A stretch of 64,000 nt of DNA from Candidatus Bathyarchaeota archaeon (lineage in GTDB: Archaea; Thermoproteota; Bathyarchaeia; Bathyarchaeales; Bathycorpusculaceae): NCBI GenBank assembly GCA_026014465.1, contig JAOZID010000010.1, positions 650,288 through 714,287 on the forward strand. The letters are read 5' to 3'. Below the pieces are notes generated by a model. It did not search any database and was not told where the DNA came from. It saw only the letters and a program-made list of their open reading frames with translations. Of the stretch, positions 45,763 through 54,852 are shown piece after piece; position 1 is the first letter of the stretch, and each line of letters opens with the position of its first letter. A program made the position numbers and the translations under genes.

Positions 45763-48264
45763 ATGAACCTGAAAATTAGTAACAGACAACTGTTTTCTGC
45801 AGCCACTTTGATTCTTCTTCTGTCTATATCTGCTTTTGCAGCAAGCATAAACACTACTTCAGCGCATGACCCTTCTTGGAGCATCCCAACATATGCCTTC
45901 ATTAGCGTAGCTCCTACATCAGTCGGTGTAGGTCAACCCTTGGTGATAACAGTTTGGCTAGACAAGGTGCCTCCGACCGCAAACGGTGCATACGGAGACC
46001 GCTGGGACGACCTTACAATTGAAGTCACAAAACCCGACGGCAGCACCACCACTATAGGACCCTTCACATCTGACCCCGTGGGTTCTGGCTACGCCTCATA
46101 CACCCCCGACCAAGCTGGCACTTACACTTTTCAATTCCACTTCCCTGGCGACACAATAACTGGTGAACCCGTTAACCCAAGCGGCTACACACGCTACACC
46201 GAATACATAGGTGACTACTACGAACCCAGCACAAGCGAAGAAGTAACCATCACAGTTACACAGGAAGAACGCGAATTCTGGCCTGAAAACCCACTGCCAA
46301 ATAGCTACTGGGAACGCCCAATATACGCCGAAAACCGTCTCTGGGGACAAATCTCTGGTAACTGGGTAACAACGCCCCCGAGCAGCTTCAACCCCTACAC
46401 CACAGCACCCGAAACGTCACACATAGTCTGGACCCGCGAATTAACCTTTGGCGGCATAGCAGGCGGACAATTCGAGGATATCCCCTACTACGACGGACTT
46501 TCATACCAACGATACATCCCCTCCCCCATCATAATACAAGGTAGACTCTACTACAACGAGTACCCAGACCTGCGATACGTCATCGATGGTTATCCCCCAG
46601 GTTTTTACTGTGTTGACTTGCGCACTGGAGAAACCTTGTGGTGGAAAAACGATACCGTGAATTTTGGTCAAGTGTACGATTTTGAATCGCCCAACCAGCA
46701 CGGAACCTTTGCTTATCTATGGAAAACCGATGGCTCCACTTGGTACATGTATGACGCGTTTAACGGCAATGACTTGTGCACCATAATAAATGTGCCTTCA
46801 ACGGGAGCTGCATTTAGTGCTTCACTAAAGAGCGATAGCCCCGATGGAAGCATCCTGATCTACAACGTCGGAAGAGAAAACTCATGGATAGCCTGCTGGA
46901 ACACAAGCGAAGCAATCATGTACCCAAGCTATGAAGCGGGAAGCAACTATTACTGGAACTGGCGACCCAAACCAAACCAAATAATTGACGCCCAATACGG
47001 ATACACCATGAACTCGACACTGTCAAGTCAAATACCCCCAGATGCATCTGTTAGCGGAATTGACTCGGAAAACCAGATACTGCTTTTCTCCACAGGCATG
47101 TCACGGTTGTACCAGACAATTCTTCCTTCCCCTACAGCCTACACTGACTGCGCAATTAGCCTAAACCCCGACAGCTTTGGCGAACTGCTGTGGATAAAAG
47201 AACGACCCTGGCCAGTTGGTAATGTAACCTTGAACATGGGCAACGTTGGCTCCAACGCATACGCTGTTTGGATAAAAGAAACCCGCGAATGGTACTGCTA
47301 TAACCTCACCACAGGACAAGAAATGTGGACTTCTACTGTTCCACAGACATCATGGGACATGTACGGAATGGGCGGTGCTATGGCTTACGACAAACTGTTC
47401 TCGTATGGCTACGGCGGAATCCTCTACTGTTACGACCTGCCCACAGGTAATCTGGACTGGACATACATTGCAGAGGGCATAGGCTTTGAATCATACTACG
47501 GCAATTACCCGCTGTCATTAGGAGCTATAGCCGACGGTAAAATCTACATGTACTCTACTGAGCACTCACCTACAAAGCCTCAATGGCGTGGCTCCCAAAT
47601 ACGCTGCATCAACATCGAAGACGGAGCTGAACTTTGGACTATAGACCACTGGGGCAACCGACCCGCCATAGCCGACGGCTACTTAGTTGACCTCAACCTT
47701 TACGACAACCGCCTCTACTGCTACGGCAAAGGACAAACAGCCACCACAGTCTTAGCCCCCGACACAACTGTCCCACTAAACACACCCGTCCTAATACAGG
47801 GCACAGTTACTGATCAGTCACCAGGCGCCAAAGACACTCCCGCAATTGCCGACCAATACATGACTCAGTGGATGGAGCACCTTTACATGCAAAAGCTAAT
47901 TCCCGCAGATGCCCAAGGAGTCACCGTGCACCTAACTGCACTTGACCCAAACAATAACGTGCAAGACATCGGCTATGTCACCAGCGACATGAATGGCTTA
48001 TACAGCACTACCTGGACACCCCCAGTTGAAGGCGTCTATACTGTAATGGCAACCTTCGAAGGCACCAACTCCTACTTTGCATCCTACGCAGAAACCGCCA
48101 TGTCAATCGGGGAAACCTCAGCAAACCCCATAGTATCCGCTTCACCAACAAGCGCCCCCCCACCAACAAGCGAAACACCAACCACCACCTACATAGCAAT
48201 TGCAGCCGCAGCCATAATCATCATAGTCGCAGCCGCCGCAATCCTCCTACACAAACGCAAATAA
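45763..48264 (+). CDS. Anchored PQQ-repeat beta-propeller surface protein 1
   Basis: 833 residues. A signal peptide (about 1-33) precedes an Ig-like domain (PTYAFISVAPTSVGVGQPLV..., to about 165) and a long PQQ/BamB-like propeller with repeats of the form YCVDLRTGETLWWKND, YNLTTGQEMWTST, YCYDLPTGNLDWTY and INIEDGAELWTIDHW. After this come an Ig-like domain with QGTVTDQSPGAKDTPAIA, a Pro/Thr stalk and a single C-terminal helix ending in LLHKRK. Probably faces outside and binds polymers or proteins; enzyme activity is not indicated. Paralogues are at 51468 and 63691. Confidence 0.82.
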   Translation: MNLKISNRQLFSAATLILLLSISAFAASINTTSAHDPSWSIPTYAFISVAPTSVGVGQPLVITVWLDKVPPTANGAYGDRWDDLTIEVTKPDGSTTTIGPFTSDPVGSGYASYTPDQAGTYTFQFHFPGDTITGEPVNPSGYTRYTEYIGDYYEPSTSEEVTITVTQEEREFWPENPLPNSYWERPIYAENRLWGQISGNWVTTPPSSFNPYTTAPETSHIVWTRELTFGGIAGGQFEDIPYYDGLSYQRYIPSPIIIQGRLYYNEYPDLRYVIDGYPPGFYCVDLRTGETLWWKNDTVNFGQVYDFESPNQHGTFAYLWKTDGSTWYMYDAFNGNDLCTIINVPSTGAAFSASLKSDSPDGSILIYNVGRENSWIACWNTSEAIMYPSYEAGSNYYWNWRPKPNQIIDAQYGYTMNSTLSSQIPPDASVSGIDSENQILLFSTGMSRLYQTILPSPTAYTDCAISLNPDSFGELLWIKERPWPVGNVTLNMGNVGSNAYAVWIKETREWYCYNLTTGQEMWTSTVPQTSWDMYGMGGAMAYDKLFSYGYGGILYCYDLPTGNLDWTYIAEGIGFESYYGNYPLSLGAIADGKIYMYSTEHSPTKPQWRGSQIRCINIEDGAELWTIDHWGNRPAIADGYLVDLNLYDNRLYCYGKGQTATTVLAPDTTVPLNTPVLIQGTVTDQSPGAKDTPAIADQYMTQWMEHLYMQKLIPADAQGVTVHLTALDPNNNVQDIGYVTSDMNGLYSTTWTPPVEGVYTVMATFEGTNSYFASYAETAMSIGETSANPIVSASPTSAPPPTSETPTTTYIAIAAAAIIIIVAAAAILLHKRK

Positions 48265-48437
48265 CCCAACCCCCTCTTTTTTACCACCCCAAAACCCAAA
48301 AGCAAACTTACGCTTAACCAAAAAGGGACTCAATTTTACCAGTAAAAACAAAAATTTTCAATGTGTCAGGAAAAGGGAAATAAAGCACAACAACGTTTCA
48401 ACTACATCACACCCCAAAAGACCGCGACCAACCTTGT

Positions 48438-48516
48438 GGGGCCGTCGTCTAGCTTGGATTAGGATACATGCTTGGGGTGCATGCGATCCTGAGTTCAAAT
48501 CTCAGCGGCCCCACCA
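48438..48516 (+). tRNA. tRNA-Pro (anticodon GGG)
   Basis: Acceptor GGGGCCG/CGGCCCC, D-stem with G-U ends, anticodon stem CATGC/GCATG with loop TTGGGGT (anticodon GGG), T-arm CTGAG-TTCAAAT-CTCAG, A73 and encoded CCA. Canonical in every respect and without intron. Confidence 0.95.
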
Positions 48517-48547
48517 CCACCTAATCCGCAGTTGTTTTGATTTGGTT

Positions 48548-48865
48548 TTAGTAGTTGTTTAGGGCGTCGGTGTATTCGTTGGGCTCTAGGGTTTTGGGGT
48601 CTGCTGCGGCTATGTTTTGGCAGTCGGCGGGTTTTTCTGGTTGGGCGGGTGTTGGGCAGGTGCCTTTGCATTGTGGAATTGGCGCGGATTTGGTTGAGCG
48701 CAGGATGTATCTGCCTTGTACGAGTTCGCCTAGGTACTCATTGTTTGTTGTCCAGACTTGGGTGCCGTCTACCCAGCCGATATAGTTGGATTGTTTGTCA
48801 AAAAAACGGTTTTGCCAAATAAACCCGAAATATTCTCCATTTAAACGGTAAATCGATTGTGTCAA
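48548..48865 (-). CDS. Small 4-fold beta flower-like domain protein
   Basis: 105 residues. The first 55 (IYRLNGEYFGFIWQNRFFDK, YIGWVDGTQVW, YLGELVQGRYIL) show the repeating short-strand pattern of the beta-flower/WG-like domain; a Cys/Pro-rich tail (CKGTCPTP, DCQNI) follows. Not obviously secreted. It is followed in the same direction by nothing, and preceded by the 48972 gene on the same strand, perhaps one transcript. Confidence 0.5.
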   Translation of the reverse strand: MTQSIYRLNGEYFGFIWQNRFFDKQSNYIGWVDGTQVWTTNNEYLGELVQGRYILRSTKSAPIPQCKGTCPTPAQPEKPADCQNIAAADPKTLEPNEYTDALNNY

Positions 48866-48971
48866 AACTTTTTCACCAAAAATATTTGCCTTATGCTAGA
48901 TAAGCTGTTTCGTTAGATATAAGGGCTGTGAACTGCTGGGTTGCAGATAAGAAAAGAGAAGAAAGAGGGTT

Positions 48972-49625
48972 TTATTCAAACCAGTTGTTGTCTGGGCGTA
49001 CTTTGTTTTTTAGGTCCCAGGTGTTGATGATGCTGTCTGGGAATTTTAGGTGTTCGTCGTCAAAGCCGAATTTTCTGTAGAGGTATTGCCAAAAGCCGCA
49101 GTCTTGGGCTTCTCTTTCGGCAGAGTGTAATGTGCCGTTATCGTCCATGTAGTTGCCGTTGAATCGGGTAAACGTGTTGCCTCCTGCGCTGTCGCGGGTG
49201 TAGTAGTATCCATCGTCGGTGTTGTAGTATACTTCGTTGCCTTCTTTGTCCCAGCCAACTAGTAGCATTTTGCTCATGGGCAAGGGGGCAAAAGGTATGA
49301 TTGAGCGCCCGTCTGGTCCGATGATGACTGTGGAGAGCTCTTTTATTTGGACGTTTCGCCGCTGGTTAAGCTCGCTTATCTGCTGGAAATAGCTCACTTC
49401 AGAATCCAACAACTTCATCACAGCATTCTTCGCAGACGAAGCAGGTAAAGACGACTTTACAAGCTCTGCAACCTGTTTTATCCCTTCAACTTGCTGTCTA
49501 TTAAGGGTGTAAGCCGATTTGCCCTGATCAAACCTGTACTCAGGATTTGAACGGATGGCTTTTAGTTGATTTGCGATTTTTTCGGTTTGTTCTCTGCTTA
49601 AACCTTGACCGATATCTTTTGACAT
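48972..49625 (-). CDS. Hypothetical protein (217 residues)
   Basis: N-terminal helical half (SREQTEKIANQLKAIRSNPE, EGIKQVAELVKSSLPASSA), then a beta-rich half with aromatic repeats (VYYNTDDGYYYTRD, TFTRFNGNYMDDNG) reminiscent of the WG/beta-flower type found in the next gene. No signal peptide. Family not recognised; the beta repeats suggest a shared role with the protein at 48548. Confidence 0.55.
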   Translation of the reverse strand: MSKDIGQGLSREQTEKIANQLKAIRSNPEYRFDQGKSAYTLNRQQVEGIKQVAELVKSSLPASSAKNAVMKLLDSEVSYFQQISELNQRRNVQIKELSTVIIGPDGRSIIPFAPLPMSKMLLVGWDKEGNEVYYNTDDGYYYTRDSAGGNTFTRFNGNYMDDNGTLHSAEREAQDCGFWQYLYRKFGFDDEHLKFPDSIINTWDLKNKVRPDNNWFE

Positions 49626-49664
49626 AGCAAAATCACAATACAGCCTAAACCGAACACGCTGATA

Positions 49665-49847
49665 TCACTTTCGTTTATTTCCTAAACACGCAACTGTCTG
49701 GATTCGTTTATGCAAATTTTCGGCAGCAAATGATGCGTAAAAAACAGGCATGCCGTTGTTCCTGAAAAGCCAAAGCGTAAATCCGTCTGGCAGATGCAAG
49801 TGGCAGTTATGCTTTTTCCGTTTTAAGGAGTACAGAGCAAAATCCAA
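49665..49847 (-). CDS. Possible small protein, low support
   Basis: A 60-residue frame (TTG start) reading FALYSLKRKKHNCHLHLPDG, then FTLWLFRNNGMPVFY. Composition is protein-like and basic, but no ribosome site or paralogue is seen. It is the only candidate in the 275-bp gap before the radical SAM gene; otherwise that gap holds nothing I can name. Confidence 0.2.
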   Translation of the reverse strand: MDFALYSLKRKKHNCHLHLPDGFTLWLFRNNGMPVFYASFAAENLHKRIQTVACLGNKRK

Positions 49848-49900
49848 CAGCGCCTTGAAGAATCAACCTCATCAAGGTCAAAGAACAGATGGGCATAACG

Positions 49901-51331
49901 CTACGTTACGTTTTGGGTGCCTTCGCGTATGTCTGCTATGTGGGGGAGGTTGCTTAGGATTATATGGCGTCTCCAGGGGCTGCGTATGGTGCGGGCAAGC
50001 TGATCCAACAAAAAGAGGGGTCGCCTGACGTGTTGATAGAAGGCGGCGTGAATCATTTCTCGTATTTCTTTTTGGGGCACTGTGTTTGGGGAAATCGTGC
50101 ATACGCCCACGCCTGTTTCCCAATGCACCTCCTCACGTAGCAGACCCTTAGCCATGAATTCGTTCCAGATGTCATTTCCAGGATGTGCGCCCAAGATGTT
50201 GAATTGGGGCAGGTCTATGGGGACGCGTTTGGCAAAGTCTATGGTGTTTTGGATTTCCTTGCGGGTTTCAGTTGGGGCACCGACTATAAAGGAGCCGACG
50301 ATGACGTCTACGCCTGCTTTTTTGGCGGTTCGCACCGCGTTTTCGGCTTGCTGGGGGGTTATGGTTTTGTTGTAGTAGTTTAGGATTCGCGGGTTGGCGT
50401 TTTCGATGCCAAAGTAGAGGATTTTGAGTCCTGCTTTTACCATTTCGTAAACTAGTTCGTAGCTGCAGTTATCGACTCTGCCCTCGCATATCCACTCAAA
50501 ATCCAGCTTCTCTTTGCGCATGCCTCTGCAGATTTCTATGGCGCGTTTGGGGTTTAACGTGAAGCTATCATCCACAAAAATCAGTTGCCGGTAGCCTTCG
50601 TCGTAGAGCAGTTTTAGCTCTTCTAACGTGTTTTTTGCAGAGCGTGGACGCCAAAGGTTCTTGGCGATTTGGGTGCAGCTGCAAAAACGGCAACTGTAAA
50701 CGCAGCCCCTGCTGGTGACTATGCTGGTAAACTTTTTAGGTGCCACATTTGCCCCCGCCATCAAACAATGATAATCAACATCTAGTAAGCCGCGGTTTGG
50801 GAAGGGCAACTCGTCAATGTTTTTTATCAGGGGCTGGTCAGGATTCTCTACTACCTCACCGTTGCGTCTAAAGGTTATGCCTTTTACCGCGTTGAAGTTC
50901 TCGCCGTTTTCTACTGATAACGCCAACTCCGTGACGGTTTTTTCGCCTTCTCCGCGAACCACCACGTCCACCTGCGGGTACTTTGCGAGGATGCGTTTTG
51001 CGTTAAACGTTGCGTAGTGATTGCCAAAGACCACTATTGTGTCGGGGCGTTTTTGTTTGATTTTGCTGCTTAGTAACGCTGCGGTTTGTCCTGAAGAAGC
51101 TAACGCTGAGAAACCTACCACGTCAGGTTCCTGCCTTAGAATCCATGCCACCGTCTCATCTACTGTCAAACCCAACCCGGGCTGGTCCAAAACTGCAACC
51201 TCCGCGCCCGCTTGCTCTAAAACCGCAGCCAAATACAAGATGCTTAACGGCGGAAACGCAGCTATAGATTTTCTAGCCTCACGGGGGTCAATTCCCTCAT
51301 TAGGGCTAACACTAACAAGACAGAACCTCAT
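49901..51331 (-). CDS. B12-binding domain radical SAM enzyme
   Basis: 476 residues. A Rossmann cobalamin-binding-like domain covers residues 1-140 (PPLSILYLAAVLEQAGAEVA, VVFGNHYATF), though the DxHxxG cobalamin loop is not clear. The radical SAM core follows with Cys210, Cys214 and Cys217 (RGCVYSCRFCS), then GIENANPRILNYYNK and GSFIVGAPTETRKEI. Family members methylate or rearrange unactivated carbons in lipids, hopanoids and natural products; the substrate is not predictable here. No operon partner. Confidence 0.88.
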   Translation of the reverse strand: MRFCLVSVSPNEGIDPREARKSIAAFPPLSILYLAAVLEQAGAEVAVLDQPGLGLTVDETVAWILRQEPDVVGFSALASSGQTAALLSSKIKQKRPDTIVVFGNHYATFNAKRILAKYPQVDVVVRGEGEKTVTELALSVENGENFNAVKGITFRRNGEVVENPDQPLIKNIDELPFPNRGLLDVDYHCLMAGANVAPKKFTSIVTSRGCVYSCRFCSCTQIAKNLWRPRSAKNTLEELKLLYDEGYRQLIFVDDSFTLNPKRAIEICRGMRKEKLDFEWICEGRVDNCSYELVYEMVKAGLKILYFGIENANPRILNYYNKTITPQQAENAVRTAKKAGVDVIVGSFIVGAPTETRKEIQNTIDFAKRVPIDLPQFNILGAHPGNDIWNEFMAKGLLREEVHWETGVGVCTISPNTVPQKEIREMIHAAFYQHVRRPLFLLDQLARTIRSPWRRHIILSNLPHIADIREGTQNVT

Positions 51332-51467
51332 AACGCTCGTTTAGTCTCTATCACCATAGTATGCAAATAAATCTTTAGGTAAACCACAAAACAGCAAAAA
51401 CCAAAGAAAATAGCAAACAGGCAGTTAAACAAAAAAAGAGAAAGGGGGAATTGTTGGTTTTAGGTGT

Positions 51468-54071
51468 TTATTTTTTGCGTCGTAGGACCATTGCAACTGC
51501 TGCTAGGGCTACGATGATGATGGCTACTGCGGCTATGACGATGTAGGTTTCTGTTGGTAGGTTACCTGTTGTTGGTGGTGGGGCTACGCTTGGTGTTGGG
51601 ACGACTTCGCCTGCTTGTGCTGCTTCTACGCCAACTGCTGTTTCTGCGCATGAGGGCCAGTAGGATTTTGTTCCGTCAAACGCTGCGACTATGGAGTATT
51701 CACAGTCTGCGTCTGGGGGTGTCCACATGGCTTTGAACATGCCGCTTGCGTCGCTTGTGACAGTTCCGATGGTTACTGTGTCGCCGTTAGAGGAGACAGC
51801 AGTTAAGGTTACGGGAACGCCGTTGACATCTTGTGAGAGTGGGTATTGCTTGTAGACGTATTTCATCCATTCAGTCATGTCTGCGTCAGCGATGGCTGGT
51901 AGGTCTTTGGCTCCTGGGGATTGGTCAGTAACGGTGCCTTCAATTAGGACGCTTCTGCCATACGATACAACTTTGGGTGAGGCGGAAACGATTGTTTCTG
52001 TTTCACCTTTGCCAAAGGCGTAAAGTTGCATGTCATAGGAGTCAAGGTCTACTAGGTAGCCGTCTGCGATTACTACGTAGGTTCCGTGTTGTACTGCGCT
52101 CCAGTGGGGTATGGTCCAGATTTCGTTGCCTTCATATGCATCGACACAGCGTAGTCTGGCGCCGCGTGGCAGAGGGTCAATGGGGGAGTGTTCGCTGGTT
52201 ACAACGTAGACTTTTCCGTCAGCAATTGTGCCCATCTTGAGCGGGAAGTTCTGACCGTAGAGTCCTTCACCTGTGGGGTCTGAGGCTTCATATGTCCATT
52301 TTAGATTGCCGTTTGAGATGTCATAGCAGTAGATTACTCCGCCGTATCCGACTGTGTAGAAGTTGCCGTATGCAACTGCTGATTGAGGTTCAAAGATGTC
52401 CCAAGCAACTTGAGACTCGGTTGGTCCCCAGATCTGTTCACCAGTATCTAAGTCGTAGCCGACCCAGCGTATGGTTTCTTTTTCACGCAGTACGAATACG
52501 CCGTCTTCAGCGCTTACAACACCAGTTTGCATTGTAATGTTGCCAGCGGGTGCGTGGTAATCCTTGCGCCACATCAATTGTCCTTCTTCACCAGGCTTTA
52601 GGCTTATAGCCCAAACCGTCCAGGGGTCATAACTATAGTAGGTTGTTCCCAAGTTATAGCCGATGATACGGTCGTCTAGAACAGCCCAGATGCGTCCAGG
52701 CAAGTCAGTGGGTATGGATACGTTCCAAGTGTAGGGGTCTACAAGGAATTCGGGTCCACCTGCACCTGTAACTTCCCACATGTAGGGTTCGCTTACGTCA
52801 ATGGTTGCTCCTGGCCAGAGCCTGTATTGCCAAGCGTCAGTTCCAAGGGGTCCACCGATGGGTATAGCGTCGCTTGAGTTCCACAGTGCCATCCAGCCGT
52901 TTCGGGTGTCAATTTGGTATATCAGGATTTCTCCGTTTGGACCAAAGGTTCGTGTTCCCGAAGGTACGCCTGTGAGGCTCATAATCCAGTCACCAGTGAA
53001 GGCATCGTACATATCCCAGCGGGCTGTGTCTCCACGTCCACCAGTTGCCCACAGATAACCAAAGGCTCCGTGCTGGTTGGGCGAGCTATAGTAGTAGATT
53101 TGTCCAAAGCTCAGCGTGGGGTAACCTTCCCAGTTACCGTATTGGCCACCACCGCCTGTTAATCGTACATCTACGGGGTCGCCGCGGCCTGTGCTGTTGT
53201 TGCGCCAAAGTTCTTCACCTGTTCGTAGGTCAACTGCTACGATGTCAGTCCAGTACTGTGAGTGTCCGTGACCGTATTCTTTGTAGTAGAGTACACCGTT
53301 AATGACAACGGGGTTTAGCCATCTGCCTTCATAGGCTAATCCTTGATGGTATGCGTGGGAGTCATATTCTGCGCCTCCGACAAGACCACCAAGAGATACG
53401 GGTTTGGCCCAGTTGATGTGTGCTGTTTCGGGTGCTCGGGTGTAGGCTGCGTATGCGTTAGTTGGGTTGCTTAGCCAGTTTCCTGCTATGGTGTTCCAGT
53501 TCCTGTGTACTGCGCTTATGGGGCGAGTCCAGTAGGTGTTGGAGTCAGGAACAGGAGTGTCTTGCCATGTTGGAATGGGGTCTGACTGCACTACCAACTC
53601 AACTTCCCAACTGTCGCTGGGTTCAAAGTAGTGGTCGCCAACGACGTTTAGCCATTGCCCAGCGGCAATTCCAACATCGGGGACATTAATTGTTTGCCCG
53701 GGGAAGTGCGCTGTGAAGGTGTAGGTTCCAATTTGGTCAGGGGTATATAGAGCCCAAAAGCCAGAGATGGTGTCTGCGGTGAATGGACCTAAAGTCTCGG
53801 TTGCACCGTCAGGTTCTCTAACTTCTATGGTTATACCCTGCCAAGGTGTACCACCCCAGCTTAAGGGGTATGGCGGGGTCAAGTCTAACCATCCAGTTAC
53901 ATATGCGGGCTGGTTGACTTGTACAGGATTTGGTATTGCAGTGAGGTAGATGTAGGGGGTCATTGTCCAGCTTTCAGCGTTAGTTGTGGGCAGGGTCATA
54001 AATGCCGACGTTGCCAGTATAGCTGCTAAGGTCAAAGTAACAACTGCAGTTTTCGATAAAGATTTGTTCAA
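51468..54071 (-). CDS. Anchored PQQ-repeat beta-propeller surface protein 2
   Basis: 867 residues from a TTG at 54071, chosen because TAGGAGA plus an A-rich spacer precedes it and because the resulting N-terminus (NKSLSKTAVVTLTLAAILA) aligns with paralogues; an ATG at 54113 would add 14 residues. Same plan as the 45763 protein: signal peptide, Ig-like domain, propeller repeats (VDLRTGEELWRNN, YDLDTGEQIWGPT, YDISNGNLKWTYE), Ig domain with EGTVTDQSPGAKDLPAIA, stalk and C-terminal helix ending LRRKK. Confidence 0.83.
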   Translation of the reverse strand: MNKSLSKTAVVTLTLAAILATSAFMTLPTTNAESWTMTPYIYLTAIPNPVQVNQPAYVTGWLDLTPPYPLSWGGTPWQGITIEVREPDGATETLGPFTADTISGFWALYTPDQIGTYTFTAHFPGQTINVPDVGIAAGQWLNVVGDHYFEPSDSWEVELVVQSDPIPTWQDTPVPDSNTYWTRPISAVHRNWNTIAGNWLSNPTNAYAAYTRAPETAHINWAKPVSLGGLVGGAEYDSHAYHQGLAYEGRWLNPVVINGVLYYKEYGHGHSQYWTDIVAVDLRTGEELWRNNSTGRGDPVDVRLTGGGGQYGNWEGYPTLSFGQIYYYSSPNQHGAFGYLWATGGRGDTARWDMYDAFTGDWIMSLTGVPSGTRTFGPNGEILIYQIDTRNGWMALWNSSDAIPIGGPLGTDAWQYRLWPGATIDVSEPYMWEVTGAGGPEFLVDPYTWNVSIPTDLPGRIWAVLDDRIIGYNLGTTYYSYDPWTVWAISLKPGEEGQLMWRKDYHAPAGNITMQTGVVSAEDGVFVLREKETIRWVGYDLDTGEQIWGPTESQVAWDIFEPQSAVAYGNFYTVGYGGVIYCYDISNGNLKWTYEASDPTGEGLYGQNFPLKMGTIADGKVYVVTSEHSPIDPLPRGARLRCVDAYEGNEIWTIPHWSAVQHGTYVVIADGYLVDLDSYDMQLYAFGKGETETIVSASPKVVSYGRSVLIEGTVTDQSPGAKDLPAIADADMTEWMKYVYKQYPLSQDVNGVPVTLTAVSSNGDTVTIGTVTSDASGMFKAMWTPPDADCEYSIVAAFDGTKSYWPSCAETAVGVEAAQAGEVVPTPSVAPPPTTGNLPTETYIVIAAVAIIIVALAAVAMVLRRKK

Positions 54072-54233
54072 GAATCTTTTTTCTCCTATTTGATAAGTAG
54101 GAACTATTTCCAATAGTACGGTTAATAAAACTTTGTAAACTATGTCTCGGTCTAAAGCCTCGGGTTTTTCTCAGTATGAGGCAGCGACTGATTTTTATTG
54201 AACAATTTGCAGTATTTTTTGTGTGATTAGACA

Positions 54234-54809
54234 ATGAAGGTTATTGCGTTTAACGCAAGTGCACGCAAAGACGCGAATACTGCGGTTCTTCTTAACCGTG
54301 TCTTAAAAGTTCTCGAATCTGAAGGCATAGAAACCGAGCTGGTTCAGTTAGCGGGGCAGCAAATCCGCGGCTGCACAGCATGCCAAATCTGCAAAGAAAA
54401 AAAGAACAAACAATGCATCATCGAAGACGACAAAGTCAACGAATACATCGAAAAAATGCACGCCGCCGACGGCATATTACTGGGCTCGCCCACGTACTTT
54501 AGCATGATGACCCCCGAAATGAAAGCCTTAATTGACCGAGCAGGATTCGTCGCCCGCGCCAACGGGGACATGTTCAAACGCAAAGTCGGAGCAGCAGTTG
54601 TAGCAGTAAGACGCGCAGGAGGCATAGCCACGTTTGATGCCATAAACCACCTGTTCTTAATTAGCCAAATGGTAGTGCCTGGCAGCAGCTACTGGAACAT
54701 CGGGGTAGGCGGCAAAAAAGGCGACGTAGAAAACGATCCTGAAGCTATGAAAACCATGAATGACTTGGGCAAAAACATGGCGTGGCTCATCAAAAAAATA
54801 AATGCCTAA
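54234..54809 (+). CDS. Iron-sulfur flavoprotein (Isf-like)
   Basis: 191 residues of the flavodoxin-like NADPH-FMN reductase fold (NASARKDANTAVL phosphate loop at 8-20; GSPTYFSMMTPEMKALIDR). The compact cluster motif Cys47-x2-Cys50-x2-Cys53-x7-Cys61 is that of archaeal iron-sulfur flavoproteins. In methanogens Isf reduces O2 and H2O2 using ferredoxin electrons. It is convergent with hybrid cluster protein (43-bp gap), so it may be part of the same stress response though not the same transcript. Confidence 0.87.
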   Translation: MKVIAFNASARKDANTAVLLNRVLKVLESEGIETELVQLAGQQIRGCTACQICKEKKNKQCIIEDDKVNEYIEKMHAADGILLGSPTYFSMMTPEMKALIDRAGFVARANGDMFKRKVGAAVVAVRRAGGIATFDAINHLFLISQMVVPGSSYWNIGVGGKKGDVENDPEAMKTMNDLGKNMAWLIKKINA

Positions 54810-54852
54810 CCGCCTCTTCTTCTTTTTGAAATAAAAGGTGGGGGCTGTTTTT

